A stretch of DNA of 64,000 nt, taken from Euphorbia lathyris. Lineage: Eukaryota > Streptophyta > Magnoliopsida > Malpighiales > Euphorbiaceae. The number at the start of each line of letters is the position of its first letter. Within the stretch, counting starts at the first letter, position 1. Shown here one piece after another: positions 63,379-64,000 of the stretch. A model generated the notes under the pieces. It was not told where the DNA came from, did not search any database, and saw only the letters and a list, made by a program, of their open reading frames with translations. Both the position numbers and the translations under genes were made by a program. The stretch covers positions 50,779,001-50,843,000 of the forward strand of contig NC_088916.1 in the NCBI RefSeq assembly GCF_963576675.1. The letters run 5' to 3'.

Positions 63379-64000
63379 TTGGTCCCTAATAATATTACAA
63401 GTATAGTTCCAAGGGGGGGTTAGGAACTATTTAAAAAAATTTTGTTAGGGCAGACTTCTTTTTCGTGAGAAAAAGGTTTTAACAGCGGCGCTGAGTGAAT
63501 AGCAAGATACTGGCTTAGTCAACTAGTGACTAGGTCAGTTTCTTTACTTGAGTCAGGAGATAGCACTTAGAGTCTATTCCTGAGATCAGATATTCAATGC
63601 GCACAACTCAGTTTGACCTCTTTACTTGGTCAGTTTTTGTTTAAGCAAGCAATAAATATATAAAGGAGTTTAAGGTTAGAAATATGTTACTCAGCAGATT
63701 TATCCAGGTTCGGCCTCCAAGCCTACGTCCTGTCCCCGGAACACGTTCCGAGATTTCGAATTCTCTACTGAGCTCTTTAACGGTAGAGCATCAAACCTTT
63801 TACAATCTTAGCAACTGAGTATAACAAGAGTACCTTTCTCTATACCTCTACTCAATTCTAATCTCTCGCTGAGTACTATAACCGAGTACTCAGCCTCTCC
63901 TTTCTAATTCTAGAAATGATAAGTGTTTGTCCTAAACAACGATTGCTAAGACACCTTAGATGATTGAATAATCACTCTAGACTTTTACACAAAAGATATG
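63379..64000 (-). mobile_element. Partial L2-family LTR, cut by the window edge
   Basis: Begins TGTTGGTCCCTAATA on the plus strand, the inverted end of the LTR at 36766-38181. It continues as its reverse complement (C-run near 63412, CTGAGTACT repeats near 63880) to the last base. Whether it is a solo LTR or the end of a full element lies outside the window. Confidence 0.85.

Overview
This window looks like repeat-rich nuclear DNA from a flowering plant, probably a eudicot. The evidence is the set of plant transposon families present: Ty3/gypsy elements of the Tat type with a second RNase H and antisense genes, Ty1/copia, a ULP1-carrying Mutator-like element (MULE), and TTF-finger hAT elements. 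Introns are GT-AG, and one retrotransposon primer site matches the plant tRNA-Phe 3' end. The species cannot be named from the sequence. I found no intact host gene; nearly everything is a mobile element, a fragment of one, or AT-rich spacer.

Layout. 1-985: a short direct repeat and a LINE-ORF1-like fragment. 981-9672: five tandem, diverged copies of a ~1 kb unit with a conserved lysine/acid-rich reading frame, split by a 4.3 kb solo LTR (2817-7110, TSD TTATT). 9990-17881: decayed Ty3/gypsy element ('Gypsy A') with an antisense gene downstream of pol. 18368-19827: solo LTR (TSD GTTTC). 19872-20714: 843 bp miniature two-LTR element. 21360-22190: minus-strand gypsy leader/gag remnant. 23109-24456: long-inverted-repeat, Pack-MULE-like element carrying an aspartic-protease gene fragment. 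24555-32207: near-complete 7.65 kb MULE (9 bp TSD TTAAAGAAA) with a transposase gene, a convergent ULP1/DUF1985-type gene and three clusters of a CG-rich motif. 32503-35842: hAT element (8 bp TSD GTTATGAC) with one transposase gene and a run of six perfect hairpins or palindromes.

36004-52667 is a nested stack. A foldback MITE was split by a hAT-like element (36042-52576, TSD ATTACTTG). That element was split by a copia element (36141-51610, TSD CTTTC). The copia was in turn hit by a solo LTR (36766-38181, TSD TGCAA), a truncated minus-strand gypsy element ('Gypsy B', 39113-45955) and another solo LTR (46184-47724, TSD TGTAT). 53271-62202 is a second member of the Gypsy B family ('Gypsy C', TSD AAAAT). 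It has both LTRs but lost its reverse transcriptase in a deletion bounded by a 6 nt repeat, and it carries an intron-containing gene on the opposite strand to pol. The right edge holds an inverted-repeat MITE and a minus-strand copy of the 36766-38181 LTR that runs off the window.

Most coding regions are broken by nonsense codons or frameshifts. The MULE transposase has one stop, the hAT transposase three, and the Gypsy B polyprotein three plus one frameshift. Two Gypsy B stops can be shown, by comparison with Gypsy C, to be C-to-T changes (CGA to TGA, CAG to TAG), as expected for methylated silenced repeats. Seven insertions have perfect target-site duplications, so the order of events can be read directly.
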